This document shows positions 8,663-17,684 of a DNA stretch of 64,000 bases, piece after piece; within the stretch, counting starts at the first letter, position 1; every line of letters starts with the position of its first letter. Origin of the DNA: Propionispora sp. 2/2-37 (GTDB lineage: Bacteria; Bacillota; Negativicutes; Propionisporales; Propionisporaceae); the NCBI RefSeq assembly GCF_001298735.1, contig NZ_CYSP01000009.1, positions 123,836 through 187,835 on the forward strand, in the 5' to 3' direction. A program made the position numbers and the translations under genes. Below the pieces are notes generated by a model. It saw only the letters and a list, made by a program, of their open reading frames with translations, did no database searches and had not been told where the DNA came from.

Positions 8663-11032
8663 ATGAATGATTTAGCTTTACATATATTGGAGTATCACAA
8701 AATCATTGAACAGCTGGCCTGTAACACCACTTCGACGATGGGGCGGGAACTGGCAGAAGCTTTACTACCGACGGGTGATATGGTACAGGTTGAAGCCCGG
8801 CTTGCTGAAACTTCGGAAGCGAGAGAAGTTATGTCCTTGGTTCCCAGCGTACCCTTAGGGGGAATACGTGATATCCGACACGTTATTAGACGTGCCGAAC
8901 TGGGAGCGATACTCGAGCCTGCCGATTTGCTGGCTGTTGGCAGTGTTCTTTATGCATCCCGTAGAATAAAACATTTTTTTTATGAATTAACGAAGCCAGT
9001 ACCTATTTTAGCCGGGCTAGTGGAGCAGATTGCGGTACAACGGCAACTTGAGAATACAATCGAAAATACTGTTACCGAACAGGGAAATATCAGGGATGAT
9101 GCCAGTGTTGAACTTTTACGGCTGAGACGTGCCATTCGGAATACACAGGCAAGTATCAAGGATAAAATGGATCATATATTGCGGTCGGGGGAGTATCAAA
9201 AATTTGTTCAGGATTCTTTGATAACCATTCGGTCAGATCGTTATGTTATACCGATTAAGCAGGAGTACCGGCAACATTTCCCGGGAATTGTACATGATCA
9301 GTCGGCAAGCGGAGCAACCGTATTTATTGAGCCGATGGCGGTTGTGAATTTGAATAATGATATCAAACAGTTTACGGCAGCGGAAAAAAATGAGATAGAG
9401 CGGATTCTAGCTACGGTAAGTGCCCAGATAGGCAAAGAAAGTGAAGCCATCATTCATAATTGTCAAATGTTGTCACAAATCGATTTTGCTTTTGCTAAAG
9501 CCCGTTTGAGTTTTGCGATGGAGGCTCAAATGCCCCAAATCAATAAGCAAGGTTATGTTCATTTACAGCGTGCTCGGCATCCTCTGATTCCTTCCGATGT
9601 TGTGGTGCCGATTGACATTCGGCTTGGCAGGGATTTTAATACTTTGCTGATTACCGGACCTAATACCGGAGGCAAGACAGTAGCTCTAAAGACAATCGGA
9701 CTTTTTGCTCTAATGGCGCAGGCCGGACTATTCATTCCGGCCGCCAGTGGATCTGCCATTTCCGTATTTTCCAATATTTTCGCTGACATTGGAGACGAAC
9801 AAAGTATTGAACAAAGTCTAAGTACTTTTTCCTCGCATATGACTAATATAGTTAAGATTTTGCAACAAGCGTCCAGCCGTGATTTGGTATTGATTGATGA
9901 AATCGGGGCGGGAACTGATCCAGAAGAAGGTGCTGCGCTGGCTATGGCTATATTAGAGTACCTGCTGCAAACAGGAGTCAAAACGGTTGCAACAACACAT
10001 TACAGCGAATTAAAAACGTTTGCGTATAGCCATAATGGGATTGAAAATGCCTCTGTGGAATTTGACGTGGAAACACTTAGACCAACGTATCGTTTGTTAA
10101 TCGGTATCCCGGGCAGCAGCAATGCATTTGCCATTAGCCGGCGTTTAGGCCTGTCTGGCACTATTATCAGCCGTGCACAGGAGCTTATTGAAAGAGAACA
10201 CGCTGAGCTTGAAAATGTACTTAATTCCCTGGAAGAACAAAAAGTAACATATAGCCGCCGTAATGAAGAAATTATAAAACTTGAACGGGAACTGAAGCTT
10301 AAACATGCCCAGGTGACGCAAGAGTATAGCGACCTTATGGAAAAGAAAAGCAAAATGTTGCGCAAAGCTCAGCAGGAAGCGGCTACGCTGTTGCGTCAGA
10401 CGAAAAGAGAGGCTGAAGAGGTGATTGCAGAGCTTAAAGCACAATTTGCGGTTAAGGATGAGCGGGAGCGGCAGTTAGCTGTAACTAATGCGAGAAAACG
10501 CTTGCAGGAGTCTGGTGCAAACCTCCAGGATATTTCAGAAGAACCGGATCATTTGCCGCATCTTTCTCCGCAACAAATAAGACCAGGTCTTCGTGTTTTT
10601 GTTACAACTTTAAAGCAGACAGGCACGATTCTGTCGGCCGGTTCAGAGGAATTGACTGTACAATTGGGCATTATGAAAGTCAATGTACCTCTTGCGGTTT
10701 GCCGCCTTGCAGAGCAGAAGGGCGAAGGGGAGAGACAATGTAGAAAAAGTTCAGACGGTCGTAAGTTGGATGTAAGCCAGAGACGGGAAGTAGCGCGGCA
10801 AATTGATATCCGTGGAAATACCGTTGAAGAAGCGGAAATGATATTGGGGAAATATCTGGATGATGCAGTCGTTGCCGGTTTGACTCAAGTGCTTGTAATC
10901 CATGGTAAAGGGACGGGTGCCCTGCGTAAGGGGATAAGAGCATATCTGAAACAGCATTATCATGTTAAAGATATAAGTATTGGTGAAGTAACAGAAGGCG
11001 GTGACGGGGCAACTGTCGTCCGCTTGTCATGA
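8663..11032 (+). CDS. mutS2: Endonuclease MutS2
   Basis: MutS2 is a DNA/ribosome-associated ATPase that restrains homologous recombination and, in Bacillus, rescues collided ribosomes. The product (789 aa) has the MutS-like core and clamp, Walker A LLITGPNTGGKTVALKT around residue 325, Walker B DLVLIDEIGAGTDPEEG around 408-425, a long charged coiled coil (about 510-620), a KOW-like region and a C-terminal Smr nuclease domain (IDIRGNTVEEAE, VIHGKGTGALRKGI). GGAGGAG lies before the ATG at 8663; a TTG at 8642 would overlap that site, so I rejected it. A perfect bidirectional terminator overlaps the stop codon. Confidence 0.95.
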   Translation: MNDLALHILEYHKIIEQLACNTTSTMGRELAEALLPTGDMVQVEARLAETSEAREVMSLVPSVPLGGIRDIRHVIRRAELGAILEPADLLAVGSVLYASRRIKHFFYELTKPVPILAGLVEQIAVQRQLENTIENTVTEQGNIRDDASVELLRLRRAIRNTQASIKDKMDHILRSGEYQKFVQDSLITIRSDRYVIPIKQEYRQHFPGIVHDQSASGATVFIEPMAVVNLNNDIKQFTAAEKNEIERILATVSAQIGKESEAIIHNCQMLSQIDFAFAKARLSFAMEAQMPQINKQGYVHLQRARHPLIPSDVVVPIDIRLGRDFNTLLITGPNTGGKTVALKTIGLFALMAQAGLFIPAASGSAISVFSNIFADIGDEQSIEQSLSTFSSHMTNIVKILQQASSRDLVLIDEIGAGTDPEEGAALAMAILEYLLQTGVKTVATTHYSELKTFAYSHNGIENASVEFDVETLRPTYRLLIGIPGSSNAFAISRRLGLSGTIISRAQELIEREHAELENVLNSLEEQKVTYSRRNEEIIKLERELKLKHAQVTQEYSDLMEKKSKMLRKAQQEAATLLRQTKREAEEVIAELKAQFAVKDERERQLAVTNARKRLQESGANLQDISEEPDHLPHLSPQQIRPGLRVFVTTLKQTGTILSAGSEELTVQLGIMKVNVPLAVCRLAEQKGEGERQCRKSSDGRKLDVSQRREVARQIDIRGNTVEEAEMILGKYLDDAVVAGLTQVLVIHGKGTGALRKGIRAYLKQHYHVKDISIGEVTEGGDGATVVRLS

Positions 11033-11062
11033 ATTAGAGGTGTGGAATCACACCTCTAATTC
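11031..11062. terminator. Bidirectional terminator between mutS2 and the leftward YbaB pair
   Basis: A perfect 14 bp stem, GAATTAGAGGTGTG (11031-11044) with CACACCTCTAATTC (11049-11062), separates convergent genes. AT-rich tracts follow on each side. Confidence 0.8.
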
Positions 11063-11071
11063 ATTTATTAT

Positions 11072-11647
11072 TTAAAAATTGCTTTTCCAATTTAATGACC
11101 GGCTGGAAATACGCCTTTCGCTTTCGTCCGGGTTAGTTACGGCTTTAGCTACTTCCGGTTGTGGCGGAGACGGGTCGGGAGAAGTGGTGGCTGCTGCCGA
11201 TTCTTTTGATGAACTGTTTTTTATATCAGAAGTATCAGGCACAGCTTTTTCTTGTTTGGTGTGGTTGTCGTGTTGTTTGTCATTATGACTGCTGCCACCA
11301 AGATTATTTATAAGGCCAAGTACAGCCGACATATTAGCGGCATTTAGCTTGGATTTGAGTTGCGGGCTGTTTAGTAAAGGCAGGAGTGATATAAGTAAAT
11401 CCGGAGAAGGACTGCCGCCGTCACTTTTTGCTATTTCACTGAGTATTTTTTGCAAGGGGTTTTCACTGCCGGAATTAGCGCTTTGCATAGGCGCACGGAT
11501 ATTTTGACTGCGATTGAGTATCGCAACCAGACAAAGAAGGGACAAAATATTGATTAAAGTATCGTAATTGTTGCTTTCCTGGGATAAGTTGTCTAAGAGT
11601 CGTGTGACAGACTGTAGAAGCGACTTATCCGTGATTTCATTAGCCAT
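11072..11647 (-). CDS. Hypothetical protein, unknown family (191 aa)
   Basis: I do not recognise this protein. The N-terminal half is helical and moderately hydrophobic (LLQSVTRLLDNL, TLINILSLLCLVAIL) with a repeated helical pattern (LLISLLPLLN, AVLGLINNLGG). The C-terminal third is low-complexity, rich in Ser, Lys, Asp and Pro, and probably disordered. AAGGGGTGG precedes the ATG. It lies 12 bases downstream of the YbaB-like gene on the same strand, so the two are almost certainly one transcript. The leucine-rich repeats of helices around LLSLLPLLN could support self-association; that is inference. Confidence 0.7.
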   Translation of the reverse strand: MANEITDKSLLQSVTRLLDNLSQESNNYDTLINILSLLCLVAILNRSQNIRAPMQSANSGSENPLQKILSEIAKSDGGSPSPDLLISLLPLLNSPQLKSKLNAANMSAVLGLINNLGGSSHNDKQHDNHTKQEKAVPDTSDIKNSSSKESAAATTSPDPSPPQPEVAKAVTNPDESERRISSRSLNWKSNF

Positions 11648-11659
11648 ATAACCACCCCT

Positions 11660-11980
11660 TTAAAAAAGGCCGGGAATTTTGGGGAGATTTAAGTCACCGG
11701 CTAGTTTGGACATTGCCAGTTGATTCAGCTCACGTGATTTGTTTAACGCATTGTTTACGGTGGCCACTAGTAAATCCTGAAGCAGTGCAATATTTTCCGG
11801 CTTGAGATATTGCGTATTTAATTCTATGGTGACGATTTCCTGCTGGCCGTTAACAACGATTTTTATCACATCTCCACTGGTAACTTCAATTCGTTCTTGC
11901 TTTAATTGTTCCTGGATCATATCCACATTTTGTTGAATTTTTTTAACAACATCCATCATGTTCCCTAGGTTTTCCCACAT
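11660..11980 (-). CDS. YbaB/EbfC-family nucleoid-associated protein paralogue
   Basis: A 106 aa protein with the YbaB/EbfC layout: an N-terminal helix (MMDVVKKIQQNVDMIQEQLKQ), a beta sheet beginning with IEVTSGDVIKIVVNGQQEIVTIEL and a C-terminal helix ending LPKIPGLF. Typical YbaB lies between dnaX and recR and binds DNA as a tweezer-like dimer. Here the gene lies away from those genes and is paired with an unknown 191 aa protein, so it is probably a second, specialised copy. GGAGGTGGGAG precedes the ATG. Confidence 0.8.
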   Translation of the reverse strand: MWENLGNMMDVVKKIQQNVDMIQEQLKQERIEVTSGDVIKIVVNGQQEIVTIELNTQYLKPENIALLQDLLVATVNNALNKSRELNQLAMSKLAGDLNLPKIPGLF

Positions 11981-12121
11981 ACTCCCACCTCCGCTATATT
12001 TATATGCTACTTTATGCAGAAACAGTAAAAATGTGCGTCAATGTTAAAATAAAAAGGACCCGATAGGACTTAAATATCATATATTACACTAGCCAATTTA
12101 AAATCGTAGGGAGGCAGTGTT

Positions 12122-12502
12122 ATGCGCTTACGGCGACACCATAAAACATTCCGTCATACTTATGATATTTCTACAAGTAAAGAAGAAAATATCGGGGAAG
12201 ATCAGGAAGTTAAACCGGAAGAAATAGATCAGAAAGAAGCCAATCAGATAGAAACAACAATTAAGAAAAATTCACCGGCAGCACTGGTGAGAAAAATAGT
12301 CAATAATCCGAATTTTAGCTTTCAGATAGTTATTATTCTCTTAACTTTGCTTGGGGATAACGTGCCAATGGATCGTCATTTAAACGGAATCACTTCGACG
12401 ATTGACAAAATTCGAAATGTCACCGAAGTCGTTAACCATTCTATGGAGTCCCTAAAGTCTGCAGCCGAGGCACCCAGACACATTCGTAAACTTTTAGAAT
12501 AA
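12122..12502 (+). CDS. Hypothetical protein with a central hydrophobic segment (126 aa)
   Basis: No family recognised. The N-terminus is basic (MRLRRHHKTFRHTY), followed by an acidic, Glu-rich linker (about 20-50), a hydrophobic stretch (FSFQIVIILLTLLG, about 75-88) that could be one membrane segment or a buried helix, and a C-terminal helix (GITSTIDKIRNVTEVVNHSMESL). A good ribosome binding site (GGGAGG) precedes the ATG. It is divergent from the YbaB-like pair and stands alone. The layout suggests a small membrane-anchored protein; no function can be assigned. Confidence 0.65.
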   Translation: MRLRRHHKTFRHTYDISTSKEENIGEDQEVKPEEIDQKEANQIETTIKKNSPAALVRKIVNNPNFSFQIVIILLTLLGDNVPMDRHLNGITSTIDKIRNVTEVVNHSMESLKSAAEAPRHIRKLLE

Positions 12503-12648
12503 TGAAACCACTTAACTAAATACCACGAACTGTAACATCTTGTAACAATGCTCCATATTATGAAGTAAAGGGAAGAGCAACAGCAAGGATGTACAAATAC
12601 ATATTCGGCTGATTGTTCTCAAGTGACCAATAATAAGGAGGTAATTAA

Positions 12649-12753
12649 ATGGCAAGAAATTGCGGCGGCTGGGGTGGTAATGGTTCTTGGTGGATTATCA
12701 TTATTATTATTTTACTGCTTTTCTTTTTTGATGATGGACCATTTTTTTGTTAA
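12649..12753 (+). CDS. YjcZ-like glycine/aromatic small peptide (34 aa)
   Basis: A 34-codon ORF has AAGGAGG 8 bases before its ATG. The product begins MARNCGGWGGNGSWW and continues as a short isoleucine/leucine/phenylalanine-rich membrane segment ending in CysStop. This Gly-rich head plus one hydrophobic helix resembles the YjcZ-type small sporulation peptides of Bacillus, but the match is in composition, not a firm alignment. A terminator hairpin follows. Expression in sporulation is inferred from the family only. Confidence 0.6.
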   Translation: MARNCGGWGGNGSWWIIIIIILLLFFFDDGPFFC

Positions 12754-12768
12754 CCCGATTGCTTTATA

Positions 12769-12805
12769 TTGAGGAGCATATCTCTGTATGTTCCTCAAAT
12801 TTTAT
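12769..12805 (+). terminator. Terminator after the YjcZ-like peptide
   Basis: TTGAGGA-x-CATA (12769-12780) pairs with TGTATG-TTCCTCAA (12785-12798), followed by an ATTTTATT tract. Confidence 0.6.
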
Positions 12806-12873
12806 TGTATCTTAATGGAGAGCAAAGGATTTGATTAACAAACCCTTGTTTAATATATATATGCAGGAGTATA

Positions 12874-12903
12874 GAAAAACACGCGTTTTTACGCGTGTTT
12901 TTC
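12874..12903. terminator. Terminator of the leftward PBP gene
   Basis: GAAAAACACGCG (12874-12885) is a perfect inverted match of CGCGTGTTTTTC (12892-12903). The hairpin overlaps the stop of the leftward penicillin-binding protein gene; the A/T arms give a U-tract on either strand. Confidence 0.75.
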
Positions 12904-15089
12904 TATGGAATATTTTTTTTGTCTCTTTCAGAGGAAGGCGATGGCGGAGGTGGCAGAGCAGTGTCCTCTTCTCTTTTCGGTAGCGGCGGTAAAGTGTTAC
13001 TGTCGGCAGAGGGCTCTGTCGCGTTGTCCGATGGTACTTCGCCGGTTTTGTTTTTTGTTTTCTCTTTATCCTTTTCCTTGCCGGTATCGCTGCTAGAGGC
13101 AGATTGTTTGCTTGGTTGAGTTCCCTCAATAAAAATTTCGCTTTTGGCATCTTTATTGTTGGGATCGTTCACCAAAAGCCCGTCTTCAGTAGAAATTGTT
13201 GCCGATATGATGCCGCTGGGGCGAGGAAAATCGCGTGCTGGAACCGTGGTTAACGCTTTAGACATAAAGGTATGCCAAATCCTTGCCGGGATGGTACCAC
13301 CGGTAATTCCATTAAGATACCCGTCATTGTCGTTACCCATCCAGACAGAGGCAACTAAGTCGGGAGTATAGCCCACGAACCAGGCATCCTTATAGTCATT
13401 GGTAGTACCGGTTTTACCGGCAGCAGGACGTCCGATGGCGGCTGCTGTGCCAGTGCCGCGCAAGATGACTCCTTTTAAAATATCGGTTAGAATATAGGCA
13501 CTGCGTTCATTGATAACGGCCTTTTCATGAGGCGTATATTCTTCCAGTACCTTCCCGTTCCGGTCGACCACTTTTAAAATAGCAACCGGTTGAGCACGTA
13601 CTCCCTGATTGGCAAGTACTCCATAGGCACTGGCCAATTCCAGAGGGGTGACGCCGCGCGTTAAGCCGCCCAGGGCCATGGCTAAATTGCGGTCATTGGT
13701 ACCGCCGTCCAGGACTAATGTAGAAATTCCCATTTGTTGAGCATAATAAAGAGGTTTATCCGCTCCCAACTGCTTGGCAAGTTTTACGGTAGGGACATTT
13801 AAAGAATTTTCCAAAGCGGTGCGTAAAGTAACTTTTCCGTGGAACTTGTTGTCGTAGTTTACCGGAGACCAGTTATCAAAGCTGATCGGACTATCGTCCA
13901 CAATGGTAGATGCGGTCATTCCGCTTTCAATAGCGGCTAAATAAACAAAGGGTTTAAACGCTGATCCCGGCTGCCTTTCAGCCATAACGGCACGGTTAAA
14001 TTGATCAGTTCCCCGGCCACCTACCATGGCTTTAATATATCCGGTATGCGGATCAATTGCCACCAGAGCTCCCTGTGGCTGTTGAATTCCGCTGCTGTCA
14101 GTCTTTACGGTGGGCAATTGCTGCATGGCGGCTTCCGCTGCTTCCTGCATATGAGTATCCAGCGTGGTATAAATTTTGAGTCCTTCTTTATAAACGGCAT
14201 CAGCACCGTATTTGTCAATTAGCTGCTGCAGTACGTAATCAACAAAATAGGGGGCGACATCGGAGACCGAATTTTGCCCGGATTTTGATGCTAAAACAAG
14301 TTTTTCTTTTTGTGTTTTGGCGGCTGTATTACCGTCAATATAGCCGTATTTTACCATTTGTTCTAAGACTGTGGCTTGGCGCTGTGTTGCCGCCTTTAGA
14401 TTATTTAGAGGTGAATAATAATTCGGGCTTTTGGGGATACCGGCCAGCATGGCACATTCAGCCAGCGTCAAATCTTCAACATTTTTCCCAAAATATACCT
14501 GAGCTGCCGACTGGACGCCATAGGCACCCTGACCAAAGTAAATATGATTTAAATACATTTCGAGAATTTCAGTCTTGGTATATTGTTGTTCAATCTGTAA
14601 CGCTAAAAAAGCTTCCTGGATTTTACGCTTTATGGTTTGATCTTGGGTTAAAAGCGCATTTTTGGCTAATTGCTGGGTGATAGTACTACCGCCTTCAGCA
14701 ACGCCTCTGTTAGTAATGTTGGCCCACACAGCCCGTAAGATGCCTTTGGGATCGATACCGATATGTTGATAAAATCTGGAATCTTCGGTGGCGATAAAAG
14801 CATTCTGCAGATTTTTAGGAATTTTGTTAATGGATACAGGCAAACGGTTTTCGGTGGAATGAATGGTAGTAATGGGAGTGCCCTGACTATCAAAAATTTG
14901 CGAAGAGGCAGCAGGTCTAATGTCTCCTTTTAATCCCGGCATTGTTTGAATACTGGCAGTCAAAAAACCAATGCCGGCACCGGCAACCATAACAACAAAT
15001 ATAATTATTGCAATTACCGCTATTCTGGATAAAAATTTTTTTGAAGTGCGTCGGCTTTTGGACTGCTTGTCCTTTTGTTCATTATACAT
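12903..15089 (-). CDS. Class A penicillin-binding protein (PBP1A-type)
   Basis: A bifunctional murein synthase (728 aa from ATG 15089): an N-terminal cytoplasmic basic stretch and membrane anchor (IAVIAIIIFVVMVAGAGIGF), the GT51 transglycosylase domain (FIATEDSRFYQHIGIDPKGILRA, GGSTITQQLAKN around residue 115-140) and the transpeptidase domain with the catalytic serine motif (QPGSAFKPFVY), SxN (LENSLNVPTVKL) and KTG (AAGKTGTTNDYKDAWFVG). The tail from about 660 is a low-complexity Ser/Pro/Lys-rich extension. AAGGAGG lies 14 bases before the ATG, a rather long spacing, and the open frame extends upstream, so the start is slightly uncertain. Confidence 0.95.
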   Translation of the reverse strand: MYNEQKDKQSKSRRTSKKFLSRIAVIAIIIFVVMVAGAGIGFLTASIQTMPGLKGDIRPAASSQIFDSQGTPITTIHSTENRLPVSINKIPKNLQNAFIATEDSRFYQHIGIDPKGILRAVWANITNRGVAEGGSTITQQLAKNALLTQDQTIKRKIQEAFLALQIEQQYTKTEILEMYLNHIYFGQGAYGVQSAAQVYFGKNVEDLTLAECAMLAGIPKSPNYYSPLNNLKAATQRQATVLEQMVKYGYIDGNTAAKTQKEKLVLASKSGQNSVSDVAPYFVDYVLQQLIDKYGADAVYKEGLKIYTTLDTHMQEAAEAAMQQLPTVKTDSSGIQQPQGALVAIDPHTGYIKAMVGGRGTDQFNRAVMAERQPGSAFKPFVYLAAIESGMTASTIVDDSPISFDNWSPVNYDNKFHGKVTLRTALENSLNVPTVKLAKQLGADKPLYYAQQMGISTLVLDGGTNDRNLAMALGGLTRGVTPLELASAYGVLANQGVRAQPVAILKVVDRNGKVLEEYTPHEKAVINERSAYILTDILKGVILRGTGTAAAIGRPAAGKTGTTNDYKDAWFVGYTPDLVASVWMGNDNDGYLNGITGGTIPARIWHTFMSKALTTVPARDFPRPSGIISATISTEDGLLVNDPNNKDAKSEIFIEGTQPSKQSASSSDTGKEKDKEKTKNKTGEVPSDNATEPSADSNTLPPLPKREEDTALPPPPSPSSERDKKNIP

Positions 15090-15348
15090 AGCGAGTATGG
15101 CAACCTCCTTCAAATACGATGACCCATCACAGGAATACCAAGTTATTATACCATAAAATATCAAGTAAACATATAATATTAGACAAGCAAAACGACTTCA
15201 AGCTGCTATATTATTGAAACCAGCGGGAAAAATAATACCAGAATTATTTTGCATTACAGAGGGAAAAGGATTTTTTTATTCCATGCCGAACTAAAAATGT
15301 CAATGCATAAGATATGTGTAAGAGGCAGTTGGAAGGGGATGTACTTAT

Positions 15349-15708
15349 TTGTTACGCGGTGTCAGAGGAGCTACGACTGTAGAAGAAAATAAACGTGATG
15401 AGATTTTTACCAGTGTTGCTGAATTGTTAACTGGTCTTGTGGAGGAAAATAATATTTGTTTAGAAGATGTCGGAGCTGTCATATTTAGTTCCACGCCCGA
15501 TATTAATGCTGCATTTCCTGCAGCTGGTGCCAGGGCATTAGGATGGTCGGATGTACCCTTGTTTGGCACGCTGGAAATTGATAATCCGGAGGGGGTACCA
15601 CGCTGTATACGGGTGTTAATCTTATGGAATACACAGGTTCCACAGCATTTAGTTAAACATTTATACTTAAAAGGGGCGACGGTGTTAAGGCAGGATCTAA
15701 CATCTTGA
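15349..15708 (+). CDS. aroH: Chorismate mutase, AroH type
   Basis: AroH converts chorismate to prephenate for phenylalanine and tyrosine synthesis. The 119 aa protein has the monofunctional AroH fold: LRGVRGATTVEENKRDEI at the N-terminus (active-site Arg), SSTPDINAAFPAAGAR, and EIDNPEGVPRCIRVLI with the catalytic Arg. The TTG start at 15349 is supported by GGAAGGGG about 8 bases upstream and by the canonical family start. It is a single-gene unit followed by its own hairpin terminator. Confidence 0.94.
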   Translation: MLRGVRGATTVEENKRDEIFTSVAELLTGLVEENNICLEDVGAVIFSSTPDINAAFPAAGARALGWSDVPLFGTLEIDNPEGVPRCIRVLILWNTQVPQHLVKHLYLKGATVLRQDLTS

Positions 15709-15719
15709 TATAATTGAAG

Positions 15720-15752
15720 AGGCACAGCGTAATGAGACGGTGTGCCTTTTGT
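15720..15752 (+). terminator. Terminator after aroH
   Basis: AGGCACA (15720-15726) pairs with TGTGCCT (15741-15747), followed by TTTTG. Confidence 0.65.
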
Positions 15753-15787
15753 AACGCATCAATTTCTTATATGAATTAGGTGATGGT

Positions 15788-16723
15788 ATGTCTTTGATTT
15801 CAATAGTAGTGCCGGTTTTTAATGAAGAAGATAACATTGAGAATTTCTACAGGGAGCTTTGTCATGTCTGGGTACCGTTAACGCATGAGTTTGAACTCAT
15901 TTTTGTCGATGATGGCTCAAGTGATGCCACACCGATTCTATTAGAAAGATTGAGTCAGCAAGATTCACGGGTGAGTGCTTTAATTTTGGCCCGTAATTTC
16001 GGCCACCAAATTGCTTTAACCTGTGGACTGGATCATACATCAGGAGATGCAGTGATTACTATGGATGGAGATATGCAACATCCTCCTGAATTGTTACCTA
16101 CCCTTATAAAACAATGGGAGAACGGCTTTGAAGTTGTTCAGACCATTCGTAAAAATACAGAAGGCGTATCCCGATTAAAAAAAATCACGTCCTTACTTTT
16201 TTATAAAATGATTAATGCAATGTCCAAGGTGCGTGTGCAGGAGGGTGGCTCTGATTTTCGTCTGATGGATAAACGAGTTGTCGAAAGTTTTCGCTGTTTT
16301 CGGGAAAGGGCAAGATTTATTCGTGGTATGATAGGGGCAATTGGCTACAGGCAGGTACAGATTGATTTTGTAGCTCCTAGACGTTTTGCCGGAAAATCAA
16401 AGTTTTCCTTAAAAAAAATGCTGCATTTTGCATTGGATGGTATTACGGCCTATTCCAAATTACCATTACGCGTTGCTTTCTATATAGGATTGCTTTTTTC
16501 TTTTCTCAGTTTTACCCTAACCATGCATCTTGTATATATTAAAATGTTTACCGAAGAAGCTGTGCCCGGTTGGACCACGGCTTCAGTCAGTATTTCGCTT
16601 TTGGGAGGGATACAGTTGCTGGGACTGGGGATTATCGGTGAATATGTAGGGCGAATTTTTGAGGAAGTTAAACAACGACCTTTGTATTGGATTCGTGATG
16701 AATATAAAAGTGGAAAAAAATAA
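15788..16723 (+). CDS. GT2 glycosyltransferase, GtrB/YkcC-like
   Basis: A membrane-bound family 2 glycosyltransferase (311 aa) of the DPM1/GtrB type that transfers a sugar from a nucleotide donor to polyprenyl phosphate. The N-terminal GT-A domain shows SIVVPVFNEEDNIENFY, the nucleotide-binding FVDDGSSDAT (about 40-50) and the DxD-like ITMDGDMQHPPEL (about 95-105). Two C-terminal membrane segments follow (VAFYIGLLFSFLSFTLTM, and SISLLGGIQLLGLGIIGEYVGRI). The stand-alone position gives no hint of the glycan made. Confidence 0.9.
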   Translation: MSLISIVVPVFNEEDNIENFYRELCHVWVPLTHEFELIFVDDGSSDATPILLERLSQQDSRVSALILARNFGHQIALTCGLDHTSGDAVITMDGDMQHPPELLPTLIKQWENGFEVVQTIRKNTEGVSRLKKITSLLFYKMINAMSKVRVQEGGSDFRLMDKRVVESFRCFRERARFIRGMIGAIGYRQVQIDFVAPRRFAGKSKFSLKKMLHFALDGITAYSKLPLRVAFYIGLLFSFLSFTLTMHLVYIKMFTEEAVPGWTTASVSISLLGGIQLLGLGIIGEYVGRIFEEVKQRPLYWIRDEYKSGKK

Positions 16724-16794
16724 AATAATATACAAAATATGCAGATTTCTGGCAGGATTTTTTGTAAAAATCTTGAATATTTACTGTGTTTGAG

Positions 16795-16918
16795 CAATTA
16801 AGCCGAATCCAGCTCAGGTACGGGGGAACCGTTTGTCAGGGGTGAAACTCATTATGAGTAGGGGGACCTCAACCCTAACCCGTCAGCTAACCTCGGAGGC
16901 TATGGGAGGAGCAGTCGA
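16795..16918 (+). promoter_or_regulatory. c-di-AMP (ydaO-yuaA) riboswitch
   Basis: The sequence carries the conserved blocks of the ydaO class in order: GCCGAATCC near 16803, GGTACGGGGGAACCG near 16817, GGGGTGAAACTC near 16839, AGGGGGACCTC near 16860 and CCGTCAGCTAACCTCGGAGGC near 16880-16900. These riboswitches bind cyclic di-AMP and usually switch off cell-wall hydrolases and potassium transport genes. The gene downstream is an NlpC/P60 cell-wall hydrolase, the classic target. Confidence 0.93.
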
Positions 16919-17587
16919 GTGGGTAAAGTTTTTCGTGTTTTTGTGTTGTTTTTGTTGGTGTTTTGTGTTTTTCCCATTACCTATGCTTTTGCGGCTTACC
17001 AGCAGGGCGATATGGGGCCGGAGGTGTCGGAGATTCAGTCTAAGCTGAATGAATTCGGCTATGATGCGGGAGCGGTTGACGGCAATTTTGGTTCAAAGAC
17101 AACGGCTGCTGTCCGGTCTTTTCAGCGGGATCGGGGAATTGAAGATGACGGCATTGTCGGATCGCAAACATATCGTTTGTTAATGGGGCGTGACATCCCG
17201 GTAAGTCGTGACGGATCGACGGTTATGACGCGAAGGGTTATACAGACAGCTTTAGGTTATACCGGTGTCCCGTATCGATTCGGTGGTACATCTCCTAGCG
17301 GCTTTGATTGCTCGGGCTTTGTGCAGTTTGTTTTTGCACAGAGTGGCGTGTATCTTCCCAGAACAGCCGATGAGGATTTTTCCAGGGGACAGGCCGTTTC
17401 GTATAGCCGGCTCCAGCCGGGCGATCTGGTTTTCTTCAGTACATATGCACCTGGACCTTCTCATGTTGGGATTTATTTAGGAAACGGGTCCTTCATTAGT
17501 GCTACAACCAGTCGTGGTGTAGTTGTGGATCCATTGGGAAGCGGGTATTGGGGAGCCCGTTATATCGGAGCTCGTCGAGTGTTATAA
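16919..17587 (+). CDS. Secreted NlpC/P60 endopeptidase with peptidoglycan-binding domain
   Basis: A cell-wall hydrolase of 222 aa. A signal peptide (about 1-24, ending TYAFAAY) precedes a PG_binding_1 domain (GDMGPEVSEIQSKLNEFGYDAGAVDGNFGSKT, about 26-85) and an NlpC/P60 domain with the catalytic Cys in FDCSGFVQFVF (about 125) and His in SHVGIYLGNG (about 182). It likely cleaves stem peptides in the wall. Start GTG 16919 follows GGGAGGAG inside the end of the c-di-AMP riboswitch, so synthesis should respond to c-di-AMP. A terminator follows. Confidence 0.94.
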   Translation: MGKVFRVFVLFLLVFCVFPITYAFAAYQQGDMGPEVSEIQSKLNEFGYDAGAVDGNFGSKTTAAVRSFQRDRGIEDDGIVGSQTYRLLMGRDIPVSRDGSTVMTRRVIQTALGYTGVPYRFGGTSPSGFDCSGFVQFVFAQSGVYLPRTADEDFSRGQAVSYSRLQPGDLVFFSTYAPGPSHVGIYLGNGSFISATTSRGVVVDPLGSGYWGARYIGARRVL

Positions 17588-17596
17588 TTATTTTCT

Positions 17597-17630
17597 AGGG
17601 AGGCGCGGGCTTCCCTCTTTGTTTTTCACT
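17597..17630 (+). terminator. Terminator after the NlpC/P60 gene
   Basis: AGGGA (17597-17601) and TCCCT (17612-17616) with a GC-rich loop edge, followed by CTTTGTTTTT. Confidence 0.6.
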
Positions 17631-17684
17631 GTACAGTATTAACCTTTTATCACATAATAATGAACAGAAAGATGATAAATACAG

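Noticed and set aside
9559..9981. 140 aa frame antisense to mutS2
   Set aside because: It is a shadow of the ATPase region of mutS2 in the opposite frame.
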